From the NCBI GenBank assembly GCA_910585485.1, contig CAJUEZ010000004.1:8206-72205 (forward strand): a stretch of DNA of 64,000 nt, read 5' to 3'. This DNA is from an uncultured Clostridia bacterium. Lineage in GTDB: Bacteria; Bacillota; Clostridia; UBA1381. The notes beneath the pieces were generated by a model. That model made no database searches. It was not told where the DNA came from and was given only the letters and a program-made list of their open reading frames with translations. Below are positions 28,894-39,074 of the stretch, piece by piece; positions within the stretch are counted from its first letter, which is position 1; every line of letters starts with the position of its first letter. A program made the position numbers and the translations under genes.

Positions 28894-30534
28894 ATGAGAA
28901 AGTATAGATTTACAGCCTGTTTAATAGCCGCTTTGCTTTCAACGAGTACGGTTTTTGCTGATTTTAATTACAGTGCGGATTACAGCAATGAACGGGTTGT
29001 AATAAATGGTGTAACAAACACTGAAACAGAAGAGATTTCTGTTCAGGTTTACAAACCCAATGCCGGAAATATATCTGACAGCGGTAATTCTATACTGTTT
29101 AATGACCAATGCACATCTGACGGAGGAAAATATGAAATTCCTTTTCGGTATGACGGAGCTGAAAACGGCATATATGAAATCAATGTGCGCGAGTCAGGAA
29201 CAGATAAAATATATACTAAGAAAATCAAACTTGTTCCCAAGCAGGAATATATAACGGCTGTTTCAGAGCTTAACAAGGCGTCGCAGTCCTCAGAACAGGA
29301 TTTTGTAAATGCTTTTAATACCTACGGAAATGTATTTGACATTGATGAGGAATTAAAAAAGGGTAAGTCTTTTCAGGATTCAGTAAAGAAACTTGCCGCT
29401 GGAATTAAAAACAGTCAGCTAACTGTTGAAAATAATCAGCTAAACGATAAAATAGTGAACACATATGTTATATTAAATGCTGTTAAACAGTCAGAAATAA
29501 AAAATGTAATCGGATATTTGGATTACTTGCAGCAAAATGACGATTTTATTGCCGATTTATCGAAGATATGCACATCGGATGTAAAAGCTGAATATTTAAC
29601 ATCAAAATTGAAAAATATTGCAGGTTTTGGTGTAGACGGTGCTGATAAATCATTACGCGAAGCATTGATTTTGACGGCGGCGCGCCATAGTAATGTCGGC
29701 GCGTTAAAGGCTGTGGTGGAAAAATACGGTGCAGATGTAGGCATGCAGCTATCATCAATAAAATCTTACGCATATAGTTCTGTCAGCGGAAAAGACTATG
29801 GCAGCGCGGCAGACCTTAACACAGCATTGAAGAATGCAGAAAGTCCTTCCGAGAGTTCAGGAGGCTCAGGCGGAGGCGGCGGTTCAAGCAGTTCGGGAAA
29901 TAAATCGAATAGTACAGGCAGTACAGGTGTAACATTCCCCGGAACAGGTAAAGCAGAAGTTCCTGAAATTAACGCAAGATTTATAGACCTTAACACTGTT
30001 GAATGGGCATATGAAGCAATTATGGCTCTTGCAGACAATGGCATTGTAAACGGAAAAACGGACAACGAGTTTTATCCTAATGATAAAGTAACACGCGAGG
30101 AATTTGCAAAGTTGCTTGTTTGTATGGCAAGACTTGAAAACAGCGCGTACTCAAACGACCATTTTGCAGATGTAGGCGCGGACGCGTGGTATTCAAGATA
30201 TGTCAATATTGCGTATGAAAATGGTATATGTAACGGAATTGGCGGCGGTTATTTCGGTGTAGGAAAAGAAATCACACGTCAGGATATGTCTGTGATGGTA
30301 CATAATCTTTTGAAATCAAATCATGAAGCTATGAATCCGCTGCATACAGAATTTGCGGATGATAACGATATTTCAGATTATGCAAAGCCTGCGGTTTCAT
30401 CTCTTTCTGCAATGGGAGTTATAAATGGTGTAGGTGATAATATGTTTGCGCCAAAGGATAACGCAACACGCGCACAGGCTGCCGTAATCATTTATGCAGC
30501 TTATAAAAGAATGAATGGGGTGATTTCGCAGTGA
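28894..30534 (+). CDS. SLH-domain cell-surface protein (C-terminal SLH)
   Basis: The start at 28894 has GAGGAG 9 nt upstream and gives a signal peptide (MRKYRFTACLIAALL). The frame is open further upstream only as overlap with the previous gene. The 546-residue product has an Ig-like N-terminal domain (residues 23-110) and a helical middle (115-320). A Gly/Ser linker (SSGGSGGGGGSSSSG) leads to three SLH motifs (residues 365-545: WAYEAIMALADNGIVNGKTD, WYSRYVNIAYENGICNGIGG, AVSSLSAMGVINGVGDN). SLH motifs hold proteins to pyruvylated wall polymer. Role inferred: display module for the glycan-degrading system. Confidence 0.88.
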   Translation: MRKYRFTACLIAALLSTSTVFADFNYSADYSNERVVINGVTNTETEEISVQVYKPNAGNISDSGNSILFNDQCTSDGGKYEIPFRYDGAENGIYEINVRESGTDKIYTKKIKLVPKQEYITAVSELNKASQSSEQDFVNAFNTYGNVFDIDEELKKGKSFQDSVKKLAAGIKNSQLTVENNQLNDKIVNTYVILNAVKQSEIKNVIGYLDYLQQNDDFIADLSKICTSDVKAEYLTSKLKNIAGFGVDGADKSLREALILTAARHSNVGALKAVVEKYGADVGMQLSSIKSYAYSSVSGKDYGSAADLNTALKNAESPSESSGGSGGGGGSSSSGNKSNSTGSTGVTFPGTGKAEVPEINARFIDLNTVEWAYEAIMALADNGIVNGKTDNEFYPNDKVTREEFAKLLVCMARLENSAYSNDHFADVGADAWYSRYVNIAYENGICNGIGGGYFGVGKEITRQDMSVMVHNLLKSNHEAMNPLHTEFADDNDISDYAKPAVSSLSAMGVINGVGDNMFAPKDNATRAQAAVIIYAAYKRMNGVISQ

Positions 30535-33044
30535 AGAAAATAATCAGTATAATGTTAAGCGTATTGTTTATTATTAGCAGTACAAATATAGTATTTGCTG
30601 AAAATGAACGGTACTCTGAGGAGAAAATACAGGAATCGTTAGACATCTTGAAAATATTAGATGTTATATCCGATGATTATACAAAAGATACTGCTGCAAA
30701 TCAGGAAGTAACAAGAGCAGAGTTCTCATATTATGCGGTTAGGTTAATTAAATTGCAGGACTATAATCACAGTACATATTTTTATGATGTACCCGATAGC
30801 CATTGGGCATTTGAAAGCATAAACGCGTTAGCTTCGACGGGAGTTGTAAGCGGATACGGCGACCATCTGTTTATGCCCGACCAAAAAATAAGCAGTACGG
30901 AAGCGACAACGATATTATTAAGGCTGTTTGGATATAGCAGCGAATATTTCGGAGCAAATAGATTTAATTCACTTGCGTCAGAATTAGATTTGCTAAAAGG
31001 CTTTAAAGGTTCGTCTGTCCTGACTTTTGAGGATATGCTGATACTGCTTCGCAATGCGCTGGAGTGTAATTTATGTGAAACGAAGATGGGTATAAATAAA
31101 TCGTATTACATAGGCGATGAAACAGTGTTATCAAAATATTATGACAGCTATTTTGAAAAAGGCATTTTAAGCGGCGCATCACGAATCAGTATTTACGGTG
31201 AGCCTATAAATGATAATACTGCTATAATAGACGGGGTTGAATATATTAACAATTCAGAAAACCTTGTAGATTATCTCGGTGAGGACATATCCTTTATATA
31301 TCGTGAAAATGAGCGTGAAGATACACGCGAGATTTTATGGTTTCAATCTCGAAATAAGAGCAATGATACTATAACCTTGGGACTCAAGGATGATAAAGAA
31401 TATGATGCCTCAAATAATATCTTGAAATATACCTTGGAAAGTGAAAAGCGTACTCGAACAGCACGGCTTGCATCGAATATAACCATTCTTTATAACGGAG
31501 ATATTTATGATGACATTGATAAGGCATTAAATGCAGAAAACTATACAGTTAAACTGTTAAAAACAAATAACAGCAATGCGTACAATTTAGCTATCGTAGA
31601 GGAATATTTTAATGTGGTTGTAAGCGGAGTAAGCTCAGAGGATGAATGTATATATAACAGCATAAACGGAGAAAAGGTTTCATTAAGTGATAATGATTAT
31701 GATAAGGTAACCATAATAGACGAAGGCGGTAATCCCACAGAGTTTGCGTCAATCGCAGCAGATGATTGTGTAAGTGTTTATCGCTCGGCAAGTAACAGAT
31801 TTATAAGAGCCGTTGTAAGCAAGCAAAAAATTACGGGTACTATTTCATCAATGAGCAACAGCGATAACAGAAAAACTATAACCATAGACGGTCAGGAGTA
31901 TGAAACATATACCAATAATATAGATTTATTCTCCGTGAAAACAGGTGAAACTATAATGCTGTTTTTGGATATAAACGGGTACATTGCTAAAATAAAAAAA
32001 TCCACAGCATCAATTAACGCAGCATTTTTACTTAACTCTTGGCTTGATGACGCAGGGGATACTGCATGGGTAAGACTGTTTACAGCAACAGGTGAAACAA
32101 TAGAGTATGAAGCGATAAACAAGTTGCGAATAAACGGTAATCGGGTAAGCGGAGTACAGGATGCGGTCAATTTACTGTCAAATAAGCAGTTGGTGTTATA
32201 TAAGCTAAATAATGATAATCAACTGACACAGATTGACACTGTAACAGCTAACGGAAATCTGAAACAGCTTACATCATTTTCAGAGGGCGCGTTTAAATGG
32301 GGCAGCGGAAGAGTAAACAATAAAACGATTTTAAGCAGAGATACTATTGTCTTTTCTATTCCTAACGATTTGACAAATGCAAAGAAAGAAGATTTTGCTA
32401 TCAAGCGTTTTTCGGATTTTGTAACAGACCAAAATTATAATACAGCGTCATATACTGCATCTGATACGGACGGGGCGGCGGAAATTCTTGTGGTCAAAGG
32501 TAAAGAATGGGGTACTCCCGATTATAATTCAGCAATGATTTTGGTAGATGATGTAAATGAGGCTGTGGATGACGATGAAGAACTTGTATATCAGATTTGC
32601 GGTAACAGAGGGCAGTCACGCGTTGAAGTAATGACAGAAAGCAGAGATGTATTGAAGAATGTCAAGGTTGAAAAAGGTGATTTAATTAACATTATCTTAA
32701 ATGATAAGGGAACTGTAAAAAGTGTAGACGTACTTTATGATGAGAATGTAACAGAACAGCTTACAGGAACAAATCTTTATGTTCAGACGCGAGTAATCAC
32801 TGCTTATGTAAATGAGATGGAAGATAATATCATGAAGATAGGATATGATTCTCCTTTAAGCTATGATGAAAAGTGGAATTGTGAAGGCGTAGCTGTTTTA
32901 ATCTATGATTCATCAAGAAGAAAAGACCCTATACAGGTTGGAACTACTGACGATTTAAGAAATCTTGAAGTAACCGCAGACTATTCAAAGATACTTATAC
33001 AGTCATATTATGCAGAACCGGTACAAATAATAATTTATAAATGA
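30531..33044 (+). CDS. SLH-domain cell-surface protein (N-terminal SLH)
   Basis: It starts with GTG inside the stop of the previous gene (GTGA overlap), so the two SLH proteins are translationally coupled. It has a signal peptide (residues 1-23) and SLH motifs at residues 30-200 (HWAFESINALASTGVVSGYG is the clearest). A long beta-rich region to residue 837 follows, with repeated small domains (KITGTISSMSNSDNRKTITI and similar). No enzyme motif is seen. Anchoring at the N-terminus is opposite to its partner. Similar SLH proteins are abundant in cellulolytic Clostridia, with unknown function. Inferred: a wall-anchored spacer or binding protein. Confidence 0.83.
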   Translation: MKKIISIMLSVLFIISSTNIVFAENERYSEEKIQESLDILKILDVISDDYTKDTAANQEVTRAEFSYYAVRLIKLQDYNHSTYFYDVPDSHWAFESINALASTGVVSGYGDHLFMPDQKISSTEATTILLRLFGYSSEYFGANRFNSLASELDLLKGFKGSSVLTFEDMLILLRNALECNLCETKMGINKSYYIGDETVLSKYYDSYFEKGILSGASRISIYGEPINDNTAIIDGVEYINNSENLVDYLGEDISFIYRENEREDTREILWFQSRNKSNDTITLGLKDDKEYDASNNILKYTLESEKRTRTARLASNITILYNGDIYDDIDKALNAENYTVKLLKTNNSNAYNLAIVEEYFNVVVSGVSSEDECIYNSINGEKVSLSDNDYDKVTIIDEGGNPTEFASIAADDCVSVYRSASNRFIRAVVSKQKITGTISSMSNSDNRKTITIDGQEYETYTNNIDLFSVKTGETIMLFLDINGYIAKIKKSTASINAAFLLNSWLDDAGDTAWVRLFTATGETIEYEAINKLRINGNRVSGVQDAVNLLSNKQLVLYKLNNDNQLTQIDTVTANGNLKQLTSFSEGAFKWGSGRVNNKTILSRDTIVFSIPNDLTNAKKEDFAIKRFSDFVTDQNYNTASYTASDTDGAAEILVVKGKEWGTPDYNSAMILVDDVNEAVDDDEELVYQICGNRGQSRVEVMTESRDVLKNVKVEKGDLINIILNDKGTVKSVDVLYDENVTEQLTGTNLYVQTRVITAYVNEMEDNIMKIGYDSPLSYDEKWNCEGVAVLIYDSSRRKDPIQVGTTDDLRNLEVTADYSKILIQSYYAEPVQIIIYK

Positions 33045-33057
33045 GGAGGATACAAAA

Positions 33058-34452
33058 ATGAAAACAAAAAAAATAATTGCTTTAGCCTTGATAGGAGCTA
33101 TGTCGTGTAGTGCGCTGGCAGGATGCTCTCAGGGAAAGGTTGCCGAAAAAGACGGTAAGGTTTATGTATATGACGGCACTTGGCCCGAAGAATCGGCAGT
33201 TGACGGTGTGAAAGATATGGAAGCATTCAGAGATGATTTCCAAACAGAAAATCCCGATATTGTCATTGTAGATGATGCAGGTAATTATATTGATTCGCAA
33301 ACCTATGCCGCAAAAGCAAACGCAAAGCAACTGCCAACATTTAATTTTATGATGTTTACAGATATTAAGGCAAATGCAAAAGCGGGATATTTGCGTGACA
33401 TTACCGAGATTATGAAGAAGAACGGGCTTGATACCGCGCTTAATGACCAAATGCTTGATTTGGTGACGTATGATGGTAAAATTTATGGTATTCCTGATAA
33501 TGCCTATGCACAGGGATTGGAAATAAATCTAAATTTATTTGAGCAAGCAGGTCTTATTGAGAATGGAAAACCGAAAGTTCCTAACACTTGGCAGGAATTG
33601 GCTGAAACAGCAAAGGTTATAAGAGAAAAAACAGGAAAAGCAGGCTATGCACTCCCAACAATAAACAATCAGGGCGGCTGGCATTTTATAAATATAGCGT
33701 GGTCATATGGTGTTGAGTTTATGAAGCAGGAAAATGACGGTTCATACACAGCTACGTTTGATTCTCAGGAAATGAGAGATGCGTTGCAGTATATGTATGA
33801 TTTGAAATGGAAGTACAATGCGCTTCCTGATGATATTGCTATTGATAAAGCTGGATTGGAATCACTGTTTGGTTCTGATGAGGTTGCTATGATGATTGCA
33901 GACCCACCTACTCAATCGCTTACAACAGCCTATGATATGAATATTGACGCAATATATGCAGACCGTGTACCGGCAGGACCGAGCGGAAGATTTGCACAGA
34001 TGGGCGGCGGTATAGTTGTATTCTCTCCTGAAGCGACAGATGCACAGGTAGAAGCGGCATTAAAATGGATGAAATTCAGAGGAAAGGAAACCCCTACAAT
34101 TACAGAGGAAGAAAAAGAGCGTCAGGGCAAATCATATGAGAATGACAGAAGCAAAAATTATATCATATTGCCTAAACAGCCTATGACAATATGGAAAACG
34201 GGCGATAGATATGAGGAGGATATAAAGCTACGCGCGCAATACACAAATGTTAAGGCTGAAAATTATGAGAATTATCTCAATATGGAGGACGTAACGATTA
34301 AGCCTGAAGAACCTGTATGTTGTCAGGAGTTGTATGCGATTTTGGATAAGCTGATTCAGGAAGTGTTTACTAATGAAAATGCAAATATAGATGAGCTTGT
34401 AAAAACAGCTAATAATGATTTTCAGGTTAATCATTTAGATAAAATGGATTAA
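33058..34452 (+). CDS. Sugar ABC transporter substrate-binding lipoprotein
   Basis: The 464-residue product begins with a lipoprotein signal peptide ending in the lipobox LAGC (Cys23). The rest fits the family 1 extracellular solute-binding fold: VPNTWQELAETAKVIREKTG is the typical hinge-region block, followed by Trp- and Tyr-rich sugar-binding segments. AGGAGG lies 7 nt upstream. With the two permeases that follow it forms a CUT1-type oligosaccharide importer. No ATPase gene is in the cluster, so a shared MsmX-like ATPase elsewhere probably powers it. Confidence 0.9.
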   Translation: MKTKKIIALALIGAMSCSALAGCSQGKVAEKDGKVYVYDGTWPEESAVDGVKDMEAFRDDFQTENPDIVIVDDAGNYIDSQTYAAKANAKQLPTFNFMMFTDIKANAKAGYLRDITEIMKKNGLDTALNDQMLDLVTYDGKIYGIPDNAYAQGLEINLNLFEQAGLIENGKPKVPNTWQELAETAKVIREKTGKAGYALPTINNQGGWHFINIAWSYGVEFMKQENDGSYTATFDSQEMRDALQYMYDLKWKYNALPDDIAIDKAGLESLFGSDEVAMMIADPPTQSLTTAYDMNIDAIYADRVPAGPSGRFAQMGGGIVVFSPEATDAQVEAALKWMKFRGKETPTITEEEKERQGKSYENDRSKNYIILPKQPMTIWKTGDRYEEDIKLRAQYTNVKAENYENYLNMEDVTIKPEEPVCCQELYAILDKLIQEVFTNENANIDELVKTANNDFQVNHLDKMD

Positions 34453-34476
34453 CAGAAATTGAAAGGAAGTGCAGGA

Positions 34477-35385
34477 ATGAAACAGAGAAAAAAATATAGC
34501 CTACAAAAACGGCGGCTATCATTGGGCGGCAAGGATATTTCCGGCTGGATTTTAGTCATTCCTACTATACTGCTGTTTTTGTTCATAGTGTGGCGTCCTA
34601 TATATATCGGAATGAAGTATTCGTTTTATTCACTCAAAGGCTTCACTCCTGTTGAATTTGTGGGTCTTAAAAACTTTAAAGACGTGTTGACAGATACAAA
34701 TTTTATGCAGACGCTCAAAAACACGCTGTTATATGTGTTTTGGTCATTGATTGTGGGACTTCCGCTTCCGTTTATATGCGCGGTAATTGTAAACGAGCTT
34801 TGGGTCGGACGGACAATTTTTAAGACACTGAGTTATCTTCCATGTGTTATCCCCGCAATGGCGGTATATCTGATTTGGAAGATGATATATCTTGAAGGCG
34901 ATGGCGGTTTATTGAATATGCTGTTATATTATTTGGGACAGGAACCGGCAAAGTGGCTTGCAAATAAGAATATTGTAATTTTACTTATTATTATAACTAT
35001 GTCATGGAGCGGCTTTGGAAGTACAATGATTATGTACTTGGCATCGCTCCAAGGCATAAACCGTGAGCTATATGAAGCTGCAAGAATTGATGGAGCAGGA
35101 TTTTGGGGCAGAATACGCTATGTCCTGTTCCCTCATATGCGTGGCATAGTGCTTTTAATGGCTATAAGGCAAATAATATCTGTATTCCAAATTACAGAGC
35201 AGCCTATGACAATGACAGGCGGCGGTCCTAACGGCGCATCTATGAGCTTGGGTTTGCAGATGTATAACTATGCGTTTAAATTTGGTCAAACAGACCGCTC
35301 GCTTGCAGTCGGAGTTATTATGTTTGTAATTTTAATTGGATTAACAGTTGTGTATTTTAAATTAGACAAAAAATACAGTGATTAA
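34477..35385 (+). CDS. Sugar ABC transporter permease (MalF/UgpA type)
   Basis: The start at 34477 (MKQRKKYSLQKRR) follows AGGAAGTGCAGGA. The 302-residue protein has about six membrane segments and the ATPase-contact EAA loop, LYEAARIDGAGFWGRIRYVLFP, near residues 198-219. It is the first of two permeases of the importer and lies 24 nt after the binding-protein gene. Confidence 0.92.
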   Translation: MKQRKKYSLQKRRLSLGGKDISGWILVIPTILLFLFIVWRPIYIGMKYSFYSLKGFTPVEFVGLKNFKDVLTDTNFMQTLKNTLLYVFWSLIVGLPLPFICAVIVNELWVGRTIFKTLSYLPCVIPAMAVYLIWKMIYLEGDGGLLNMLLYYLGQEPAKWLANKNIVILLIIITMSWSGFGSTMIMYLASLQGINRELYEAARIDGAGFWGRIRYVLFPHMRGIVLLMAIRQIISVFQITEQPMTMTGGGPNGASMSLGLQMYNYAFKFGQTDRSLAVGVIMFVILIGLTVVYFKLDKKYSD

Positions 35386-35399
35386 GGGAGGGAATGACA

Positions 35400-36299
35400 A
35401 TGAGAATAAAGAGTAAAAAATCTCAGAGAGAATACGGCTTGTTAAATTCCTCCGATTTAAAGACGGCAAAATATAAACTATTATACGGTATTATGTACGC
35501 TATAATGATTATAATAGCCCTTGTATGTCTTGTGCCTGTTATATGGGTGGCTCTTTCGGGTTTTAAAGAAACGAAAGAAATGTATGCAATACCACCGACA
35601 TTCTTTCCGAAAAGTATTGATTTATCAAAAATACCTGAGATAATTTCAAAAATTAATTTCGGAAAATATATATTTAATACGTTTAATCTTATTATAGGAT
35701 GCTTGGCTTTTGATATATTCTTAAACGGTATAGCCGGATATGTCTTATCAAGAGTAAAGCCGAAAGGCTCAGTTGTGTTGGAAACACTTATATTTTGGTC
35801 TATGATGTTGCCGGGAATAAGTATGGTTCCGTTGTATATGAGCTTTGCAGATGTTCCAATTCTGCATGTTAATCTGCTTGGAGGATATTTGCCTCTCTGG
35901 ATGATGGCAGGAACTAACGCGTTTAATATTTTTCTGTTCAGAAATTTCTTTAACGGAATTTCAATGTCATACATTGAAGCGGCAAGATTAGACGGCTGTT
36001 CTGAACTGTCAGCTTTTTTCCGAATTATACTGCCATTAAGCAAGCCGATAGTTGCGGTTGTTGCAATATTTAGCATAATCGGCTCTTGGGGTAATTTCCT
36101 TTGGCCCTACCTTGTGCTGGATAAAGGAAATCGCACAATTTCTGTTTTGTTGTATGAATTGACGACAGGTACAACAGTATTAAAAAACAATGAGCTTATG
36201 TTGCTCTTAATGCTCGCAGCTATTCCGCCTATTATTGTTTATATCATTTTTTCGCGGCAGATTAACGGCGGCGTTGATATGAGCGGTATAAAAGGCTAA
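35400..36299 (+). CDS. Sugar ABC transporter permease (MalG/UgpE type)
   Basis: Two ATGs are possible (35394 and 35400). The GGGAGGGA ribosome site abuts the first and lies 6 nt before the second, so 35400 is preferred. The product has about 299 residues, six membrane segments and the EAA loop YIEAARLDGCSELSAFFRIIL. It completes the CUT1 importer with its neighbour. Confidence 0.92.
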   Translation: MRIKSKKSQREYGLLNSSDLKTAKYKLLYGIMYAIMIIIALVCLVPVIWVALSGFKETKEMYAIPPTFFPKSIDLSKIPEIISKINFGKYIFNTFNLIIGCLAFDIFLNGIAGYVLSRVKPKGSVVLETLIFWSMMLPGISMVPLYMSFADVPILHVNLLGGYLPLWMMAGTNAFNIFLFRNFFNGISMSYIEAARLDGCSELSAFFRIILPLSKPIVAVVAIFSIIGSWGNFLWPYLVLDKGNRTISVLLYELTTGTTVLKNNELMLLLMLAAIPPIIVYIIFSRQINGGVDMSGIKG

Positions 36300-36357
36300 T
36301 AACAGCTTAATTGAAAAATCATTTAAGCACAATTTTGATTATACGAGGAGTAATAGA

Positions 36358-38307
36358 ATGATTGATAATAAAAATGATAAAAATAAGGCGTTTAGACCCT
36401 CGGCAGTACCGCTTGTAACAGTAGACCCGTATTTCAGTATTTGGTCTATGTGCGATAAATTGAACGATGGAGTAACGAGTCATTGGACAGGAAGAAGAAA
36501 TCCTATGACCGCAGGAGTGGTTATAGATAATAAACTGTATATACTGATGGGTGAGTTAGAAGCTGACAGCGACAGGCGAACTTACGGATATTACCCTATA
36601 ATACCGCAAAAATCGCTTGAAGTCACACCTACAAGAACGATATATGTTTTTGAAAATGACATTATAAAGGTACAGCTTGTATTTACAAGTCCAATGCTGT
36701 TAGACAATTTGAAAGTAATGTCAAGACCCGTATCGTATATAGAATATGATATTGAAACGCTTGATAATGCTGAACATGACGTATCTTTTTATTTTGATAT
36801 ATCTGCCGAATGTTGTATAGATGACAGAGAAGCGGAGGTTGAATTTAAAAGAACTGATATATCGCTTTCGTGTGGAAACACTGCTCAGAATGTACTCCAT
36901 AAAAGCGGCGACAGCGTTTGTATTGATTGGGGTTATCTACATATTGCCGATAAAAATGCAAAAGTTTTTAATGGTAAAAAGAGGTGTAGCATAAAGAATA
37001 ATTACGCAGAGGAGCTTGATGAAACAAAATGTTTAAGCGTATTTGACAGCTATCCTTGCATCGGAATAATGAAAAATGATTTTCACGGAGTTATAACACT
37101 TGCTTATGATGATATAAAATCTATTGAGTATTTCGGTAAACAACTTGACGGATATTATAAACATTTTTATTCAGGATTTGAAGAAATGCTAAAAAGTGCA
37201 ATCTCAGATTATGATACAGTAAAACAAATGTGTATAAAATTTGATAATTCTTTGATGGATGAAGCGCGAAATATAAGTGATAAGTATGAAAAGATAGTAT
37301 CTCTTACATACAGGCAAGTAGTTGCCGCCCATAAACTTGTGGAGAATACTGATGGCGAGTTGTTGTTCTTCTCTAAAGAATGCCATAGTAACGGATGTAT
37401 AGGAACGCTTGATATAACATATCCGTCTGCACCGCTGTTTCTTAAATATAATCCTGAACTTGTAAACGCTATGCTGCGTCCTATCCTGTTTTTTGCACAG
37501 ACGGATAAATGGCAGTATGAGTTTGCGCCGCACGATATAGGTCAATATCCTCTTGCAAACGGACAGGTGTACGGTTATGAGAAAACAAACCCTGACGATA
37601 TATTAGCAATGCAAATGCCGGTTGAAGAATGCGGAAATATGCTGATAAGTCTGTATGCTGTTATAAAATACGGCGGAAACAGAGATGTAGCGGATAAGAA
37701 TAAGCAAATACTCAAACAGTGGGCAGATTATCTTGTAAAATATGGGTATGACCCCGGTGAACAGCTTTGTACCGATGATTTTGCAAGTCATATGGCGCAT
37801 AACTGTAATTTAAGCATTAAGGCAATTTTAGGTATAGCGGCTTACGGAAAAATATTTTCTGATAAAAATTATGTTGACATTGCAGAGGAGTATGCTAAGA
37901 AGTGGCAGCTTGAGTCAAAAGGAAAACAAGCATCAAGACTTGCTTTTGATAATGAGGATTCGTGGAGTCTTAAATACAATATCATATGGGATAAATTGCT
38001 CGGTATTCATATTTTTGATGATGAAATCTTTGAAAAAGAAATTCGCTTGTATAAAGAAAAGATGAATGCTTACGGAATACCGCTTGACTGCCGTGAGGAC
38101 TATACCAAGATGGATTGGCTTTTCTGGACTACGGTTATGACTGACGATAAAGAATATACTAACAAGGTAATAGATTCGGTTTATCGCTTTATAAATGAAA
38201 CTACAGACAGAGTTCCCGTAACTGATTGGTATTACAGCAGTATTCCGCGAATGGCGTCATTCCAAAACAGAACTGTTTTGGGAGGAATATTTGTAAACAT
38301 TATTTAA
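36358..38307 (+). CDS. Cytoplasmic glutaminase A-like / DUF5127-DUF4965-DUF1793 protein, probable glycosidase-type enzyme
   Basis: The 649-residue protein opens with RPSAVPLVTVDPYFSIWS, the signature of the family named after fungal glutaminase A. A beta-sandwich (DUF5127, residues 20-270) leads into an (alpha/alpha) barrel (DUF4965/DUF1793, residues 300-640) with QYEFAPHDIGQYPLANGQ and MPVEECGNML, where acidic residues cluster. There is no signal peptide. The glutaminase name comes from fungal members; in bacterial glycan clusters these proteins are more likely carbohydrate-active. Its place right after the importer genes suggests it works on an imported oligosaccharide. Confidence 0.72.
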   Translation: MIDNKNDKNKAFRPSAVPLVTVDPYFSIWSMCDKLNDGVTSHWTGRRNPMTAGVVIDNKLYILMGELEADSDRRTYGYYPIIPQKSLEVTPTRTIYVFENDIIKVQLVFTSPMLLDNLKVMSRPVSYIEYDIETLDNAEHDVSFYFDISAECCIDDREAEVEFKRTDISLSCGNTAQNVLHKSGDSVCIDWGYLHIADKNAKVFNGKKRCSIKNNYAEELDETKCLSVFDSYPCIGIMKNDFHGVITLAYDDIKSIEYFGKQLDGYYKHFYSGFEEMLKSAISDYDTVKQMCIKFDNSLMDEARNISDKYEKIVSLTYRQVVAAHKLVENTDGELLFFSKECHSNGCIGTLDITYPSAPLFLKYNPELVNAMLRPILFFAQTDKWQYEFAPHDIGQYPLANGQVYGYEKTNPDDILAMQMPVEECGNMLISLYAVIKYGGNRDVADKNKQILKQWADYLVKYGYDPGEQLCTDDFASHMAHNCNLSIKAILGIAAYGKIFSDKNYVDIAEEYAKKWQLESKGKQASRLAFDNEDSWSLKYNIIWDKLLGIHIFDDEIFEKEIRLYKEKMNAYGIPLDCREDYTKMDWLFWTTVMTDDKEYTNKVIDSVYRFINETTDRVPVTDWYYSSIPRMASFQNRTVLGGIFVNII

Positions 38308-38318
38308 TTGAGAGTTTT

Positions 38319-38339
38319 GGGCGGGATAATATCCCGCCC
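38319..38339 (+). terminator. Strong stem-loop between the transporter block and pgmB
   Basis: GGGCGGGAT-AAT-ATCCCGCCC, a 9-bp perfect GC-rich stem 11 nt after the stop codon. It lacks a T tract downstream, so it may be a weak terminator or an mRNA 3'-end stabiliser. Confidence 0.55.
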
Positions 38340-38421
38340 GATACTCCGATAATTTCAGAAAAAATTATTTTAATAAGAGTAAAATTATTTTTTGTGAGAT
38401 TATGTGCGAAGGAGAAAAAGA

Positions 38422-39072
38422 ATGATAAAAGCAGTAATATTTGACCTTGACGGAGTTTTGGTAACAACGGACGAGCTTCATTTTAAAGCATGGAAAAGGT
38501 TGGCGGAGGAACTTGATATAACAGGCTTTACAAAGGATGATAATGCACGTCAGAGAGGTGTAAGCCGTATGGCGTCATTAGAGGTTGTGCTTGAAAAAAC
38601 AGACAGAAAATTCAGTGATGATGAAAAACTTGCTCTTGCTGAAAAGAAAAACGATATGTATGTAAAATCGCTTGAAAGCCTTGATAAATCGGCGGTGCTG
38701 GACGGAGTGTTTGACTTTATCGCATATCTGAGGAACAACGGAATTAAAACCGCAGTCGGTTCTGCAAGCAAGAACACACCCATTATATTAGAAAAAACGA
38801 ATTTAGCGGATAAATTCGATACGATAAGCTGCGGACTTGACACACAAAAGTCAAAGCCCGACCCCGAAGTGTTCTTAATTGCGGCAAACAAGCTTGGCAT
38901 AGCACCATCGGAATGTGTGGTTATAGAGGACTCCGACGCGGGAGTAGAAGCGGCAAAGGCAGGCGGAATGTATGCTGTTGCAGTTGGTGAAGCGGAGAAA
39001 AATAATCAGGCTGATATAGCAGTATCATCTATTGCAAGCCTATATAAAACGATAGAAATGTTCGGGAGATAG
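38422..39072 (+). CDS. pgmB: Beta-phosphoglucomutase
   Basis: The start at 38422 follows AAGGAGAAAAAGA; an upstream ATG at 38404 would bypass that site. The 216-residue protein has the HAD core: nucleophile Asp in FDLDGVL (Asp8 and Asp10), a cap domain with KAWKRLAEEL, motif II GSASKN, Lys in KSKPDPEVF and acidic motif VIEDSDAG. Reaction: beta-glucose 1-phosphate to glucose 6-phosphate through the 1,6-bisphosphate. It is separated from the GH65 gene by 2 nt, the classic pairing that channels the phosphorolysis product into glycolysis. Confidence 0.93.
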   Translation: MIKAVIFDLDGVLVTTDELHFKAWKRLAEELDITGFTKDDNARQRGVSRMASLEVVLEKTDRKFSDDEKLALAEKKNDMYVKSLESLDKSAVLDGVFDFIAYLRNNGIKTAVGSASKNTPIILEKTNLADKFDTISCGLDTQKSKPDPEVFLIAANKLGIAPSECVVIEDSDAGVEAAKAGGMYAVAVGEAEKNNQADIAVSSIASLYKTIEMFGR

Positions 39073-39074
39073 AC

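Noticed and set aside
36358..38307. Annotation as a true glutaminase
   Set aside because: The name comes from a fungal relative; no evidence here for glutamine hydrolysis and the glycan-operon context argues for a carbohydrate role.
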